Shown: positions 60,198 to 64,000 of the stretch, piece after piece
Position numbering within the stretch: the stretch's first letter is position 1
Layout: every line of letters begins with the position of its first letter
NCBI GenBank assembly: GCA_944470555.2
Contig: OX104130.1
Span: 57,383,491-57,447,490, forward strand
DNA from: Heterobilharzia americana
Lineage: Eukaryota; Platyhelminthes; Trematoda; Strigeidida; Schistosomatidae
Length of the DNA stretch: 64,000 bases
Reading direction: 5' to 3'
The notes under the pieces: generated by a model
Seen by the model: the letters and a program-made list of their open reading frames with translations, nothing else
What the model was told of the DNA's origin: nothing
Database searches by the model: none
Translations under genes and position numbers: made by a program

Positions 60198-60513
60198 GGT
60201 CTTTTACAGGTTCGTACTTATCATGGACAGACGTAAGTTTCAGAAACACTGGAAACCTGGGAGCACTAGACAGCTGTTTCATCCTAGGATGGGACTTCTC
60301 AGCAGTGCGCACCCATGACCCTGACAGGGATCGAACCCAGAACATCGGGTTCAGTGGTCAGTACATTTTCATTGAGCCATTGGGTCGGAATCCAATGATC
60401 CATATTTCCTACCACTGTCAGTTCACGATATAGCGCGACCTCCATCCAATGGCATCGTTGAGTACCTATCCTCATGTTCCACTGGAGTATCAACCTGAAA
60501 TCAACAAAATCTC
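60198..60513 (-). mobile_element. SINE-B (right-arm copy)
   Basis: Mirror of 55735-56050: 'gacagctgtttcatcctag', 'gggacttctcagcagtgcg', 'gggatcgaaccca', then the body. It lies in the intron between the CFAP46-like exons at 62125 and 59589. Confidence 0.85.
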
Positions 60514-62124
60514 CACAAGCCTTCAAATATCATAATTGTTTCGTTACTATAATCGTTAGAAGCCCTTAGACATTCCACTTTAGTGAATTTTATTCCACTA
60601 AAGCTTCTGAGAAAAAGAAGCTTGGAAAACGAAGAGCACGATAAATCTTTGAGTTCCAACTGTACCTGTCCACTTGAATCTCAAATAAGAGGAAGGTGAA
60701 AGTGTGACTGAAATGCACTACTTCAAGGTTATTTTGTAAACATGAATCAAAGCATAATGTTATCATTCCGGATGACTTTTAGAATATCAGATGTTCAGGA
60801 ATAAGTCTTACCATAATTAGTAAAGAGCATGATTGTTCACCTCTATCGAAGAAGAAGGCAAAACAGGTATGTTTGTATATATTAAGGTTAACTCTCATTT
60901 TATTCACATTAAGATCTCATTTCTAAATCTTACTTCATAAAACTTAAATGAGCATTACATGTTAGTCTTCAAATCAAAGAATTCATCACAGAACCAAGTA
61001 AGTCAACGTCAAAATAATCAGTCACTGCATAGTATCCAGTATCACTCTGTCCAGCTCACACTGTGCTGGTAGAATTCTGTTTTTAAATTCCATAATGTGG
61101 TTAATAACCTAGTGACTTGACAATGGAATGTACTGTAAGATAGATGAAAGCATGAGTTACAGATTATGGGGTTAATACTAGCTGTTTTCATAAGTGAAAC
61201 TTCAGAAGGAATATTTAATTCCTTAATTTTTTTAGTCGTGGTTCGCAATCATTACCATTGTTATTAGTGGCAATATAAAGTTGATCTTTCGCAACAAAGG
61301 TCAAGGTTGCATAGGAAAAAATGGTATATCAGAGGAAATACAGATAATCTATCATTGAACCGGACCTAGTATGCAGTTAGTGTGTTGGTTAAAACAGCAG
61401 ACCACTTGAATGATGGTTCAGAGGCTACTTATCCGAACCTTACCGTTACTTAGGTTTTCTTTTGGAATCCTATCATTGTTCCCCACAACAACATTAAACT
61501 TTTAACTGTCGGACATTAAAGATGGTCAAACATATCTCAAAGTTGTTTAAAAGTGATCTTTAATCGTAGTGTAATTACCTAGTGTGACATCTTGTCATAC
61601 ATGATCTAAAAGTAAATTAAAAAAGAATTTAAACACTTAACTAATGCTACTGATTTGAAATTTAGTTAAGTGACAGAAACAAGTAGAATCACTGAGGTCA
61701 GCGTACAATTATTAGTTGTGCTACATCCAAAGTCTATGAGTTATCTACTTGGATGATATTAGATTAATGGGTAATGATTTGTAACTCATACCAGCATATA
61801 ATAATGACCAGGACCAAGGAACTGGGTGCAATAATTAATTTACAGACTTCTTTCCCTGAAGTCTTTGGAACCGGCTTATACGTTTTCGCTTTCAACAGAT
61901 TTGTGATTTCTAACGGTAAATTAGATCAGAGTACCATCGAAGGGCATTTAGGAATCCCGTCTCACCAGTTGTCTTCCAATGTGTAGTCGGAAATATTTCG
62001 TATGATAATGGTTTTGACTGCCATAATTCAAATAAAAATAAGACGCTGTCGAACAGGTAAACAAAGAGGATATACTAAAGTACAGAAATCAAGAAGAAGT
62101 GACATTTTACGGATATCAACTTAC

Positions 62125-62628
62125 TTGTGACTGTGATGTTAAAGTTCTCAGTATACTTGATATCCATGGACTAGCAGATACACTATGATCCTCTGATCCA
62201 TTACATAATCCTCCTGTTGAACGCAAACGATTAGAAATTACGTTGTATTTAAGACCTGCTATCCAGGCTAGGGCTTCAGGGTATGAAGAAGGTTCTACAG
62301 ACGAACAAAATCCCCACATATTAAACAGACATATATCATCAAAAACACAGGATGGAGCAGACCATAATAACTGACGGATAAGGGCCTCCGAAGAACTTAG
62401 AACAGATCGGTCGGCAAATTCACTTCCGATATCAAAGCTACTTTGAGTGCCACCGGCACATTTACGTGCATCACAGGCTAATAATGTTAACCAGAGATGA
62501 GTACGCAGCTTGACAGCCGTTGAACAACTTTGAAATCCAATTAGTAAATCTTGTGTTAAGATTGAAACGCTTTCATGACACCCACCAAGTAGATTTAATA
62601 AAGATTCAGTAACCTGAGAAGCCAAACC
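62125..62628 (-). CDS. CFAP46: CFAP46-like protein, 504-base exon (right arm)
   Basis: Minus-strand exon with acceptor 'tttctttcag' at 62629 and consensus donor gtaagt at 62124; phase 0 in and out. It encodes 168 residues, from 'GLASQVTESLLNLLGG' through 'SILTQDLLIGFQSCSTAVKL', 'HLWLTLLACDARKC', 'LIRQLLWSAPSCVFDDICL' and 'WGFCSSVEPSSYPEALAWI' to 'SILRTLTSQSQ'. Mostly helical with many Cys and Leu; no catalytic motif. I do not recognise it by itself. Linking it to the CFAP46-like gene rests on strand, compatible phase and distance (2.5 kb to the next exon), and on both exons having been duplicated together. More 5' exons must lie beyond 64000. Confidence 0.7.
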
Positions 62629-63655
62629 CTGAAAGAAAACAAAAATCACTTTTTATATTCTTTTGTACTGATGAGTATGAAGGATCTGACAGAGCACTAC
62701 ACTTAAACCTTCAGTGGACAGTCAAATTTAAGTAGTGTTAGGAGAGTAAACTGTCAACTCTTAGTATTCGATACGTCGAAGTAGCAAGTTATATTTTAAT
62801 ATGTAGCTGACTAGTAACTGGTTTATATTTATCAGACCTGTCATCGGAAAGGAAAAGCAGCTGGCAATTTGGTTTTCAGCCAGGTATCATGCTTTTTGAC
62901 ACTCACTTGGAATGACTTTCTTGAAAGTGGGACTCATACCAAGTTTATTTCAGTGCAAGGGAAATGAAAGCACTTTTCAGTTGTGTGAGACAAGACCAAT
63001 TTCCAGCATGTTATTACTTTGTACACATGAATCAAAATGCAGTAATCATTGTTGCAAATTAGTCTCACTTAATGACTTAAATCTTTTGGACATTTCATCA
63101 GCTCTATTCATCCCTCTGAAAATATAGGTGGCGCAGGAAACCGAACCTTACCTTCCATCACCAAATGCAAGATTCCACAATACTGTAGCACTTAGCCTGG
63201 TAGCTCTACATGTGGTTTATTGGATACAACAGAAGTCAGAAAATAACATGATTTGCTGTTCGGAATTCAGTCTACACTAAGTTATTTGTTTTTTATAGTA
63301 TTCTAAGGGGGAAGTCATTGTGTCTGACAAACATTCATCTAAGCAAGCAAATCTTCAAATAGAAGGATTCCAATATTTGTGATTATGGATGATAGTGGAT
63401 GCAAAAGACAAACAGAAAACTTCCATCAAAATACATAGAAGCTAAGTATCTCACGATATCAGTGTCTTCTGCGTTTTAAGCTAAGAAGGACGTATACTAT
63501 TGGCTTGATCCTTCGTTAGACATATGGTTCTAGACTGTATCCAGAAGTCAGGAAATGTAAACTACCGGCACTGACTCTGATAGCACATATCAAAGTGATG
63601 TGAAAGTGAATACTTTGAACAAAACATTTTTATCGTCGATTATGGCATCATACGT
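62629..63655 (-). other. Upstream intron portion in the right arm
   Basis: Mirror of 52593-53619. No exon seen. The 71-codon ORF (62912-63127, with its twin at 53121-53336) is in opposite orientation to the gene and unsupported. Confidence 0.5.
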
Positions 63656-64000
63656 ATTATTATTATATTATTATTATTATTAGTCTCTTGGGTTCCTAGT
63701 GGAACATAGGGCTTCACTAGTACGTCTCCAGTGACCTCTGTTCTCTGAGATCTTCTGAACCTGGTCCCACGACAGCCCAGAAGCTCTCATTTCCTACTCG
63801 CACGAACTCCTCCATGTCATCCTCGGACGTCCAACTCGTCGCTTCCCATGGGGATTCCACTCGAGGGCCTGATGCGTGATGTCCTCAGTCGGCTTTCTCA
63901 GTGCATGCCCAATCCATCTCCACTTCCTCCTGCATATTTGTTGAGTGATAGGTTCTTGGTTGGTTCGTTCCCAGAGTTCCTTGTTGCTTATTCTTTCTGG
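63656..64000 (-). mobile_element. RTE family 2, 3' end (right-arm copy, cut by window edge)
   Basis: Exact mirror of 52248-52592: TAA-rich tail, 'agtctcttgggttcctagtg', and on to 'cccagagttccttg'. The rest of the element would lie beyond the window if the arm continues through it. Confidence 0.92.

Larger units (their letters stand above)
59568..64000 (-). repeat. Right arm of the 4.4-kb inverted duplication
   Basis: Mirror of 52248-56672. Its inner end lies 22 bases inside an exon at 59568; its outer end is beyond the window. Because the host exon continues intact to 59349 here, this arm is the ancestral context and the left arm is the derived copy. Confidence 0.95.

Noticed and set aside
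1..64000. CRISPR arrays, bacterial operons, rRNA genes
   Set aside because: No regularly spaced direct repeats, no ribosomal RNA sequence, and gene structure with introns shows eukaryotic DNA.

Overview
This AT-rich eukaryotic window is most consistent with a blood fluke (Schistosoma or a close trematode). It is crowded with RTE-clade non-LTR retrotransposons whose 3' ends carry (TAA)n tails, two families of tRNA-like SINEs, a Penelope-like fragment with a GIY-YIG domain, and long TA and TAA microsatellites. Genes are split into short exons by kilobase introns. Assignment to genus rests on recalled repeat and protein families; no search was run.

Layout. 1-8.8 kb is gene-poor and repeat-rich. 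8.9-13.0 kb holds a compact three-exon plus-strand gene for a HAND/PTF1-like bHLH transcription factor, with a TATA box just upstream. From 19.8 kb to beyond the right edge I reconstruct, from splice sites and matching intron phases, most of the 3' half of a very long minus-strand gene resembling CFAP46 (FAP46/TTC40), a C1d central-apparatus protein of motile cilia. Exons in transcript order are 62628-62125, 59589-59349, 47198-46947, 45260-45097, 41533-41012, 36932-36778, 34565-34154, 25457-25321 and the terminal exon 20060-19798. At least one short exon between 34.1 and 25.5 kb was not found. One exon carries an in-frame TGA and another an apparent frame change, so the copy may be decaying or the sequence may contain errors.

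The most striking structure is a giant inverted duplication. About 4.4 kb at 52248-56672 is the reverse complement of 59568-64000; every stretch I compared was identical, apart from TA-microsatellite length. The arms include the largest CFAP46-like exon, an intronic SINE and the 3' end of an RTE element, and the right arm runs off the window. The left arm stops 22 bases into the next exon, fused through a 2-base CA overlap to an internal RTE sequence at 56671. That RTE copy is itself a mosaic: its first 1.46 kb matches the near full-length RTE at 49.2-52.6 kb, its last 0.36 kb is an older, diverged 3' end. If the assembly is right, the structure sits inside a CFAP46-like intron, so the primary transcript would contain a 4.4-kb-arm hairpin that includes its own exon. 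A collapsed or chimeric assembly is the main alternative.

The spacer between the arms also holds a roughly 330-bp fold-back element. Several SINE insertions elsewhere are composite inverted structures, and an unclassified repeat occurs as an inverted pair at 41.9 and 46.3 kb.
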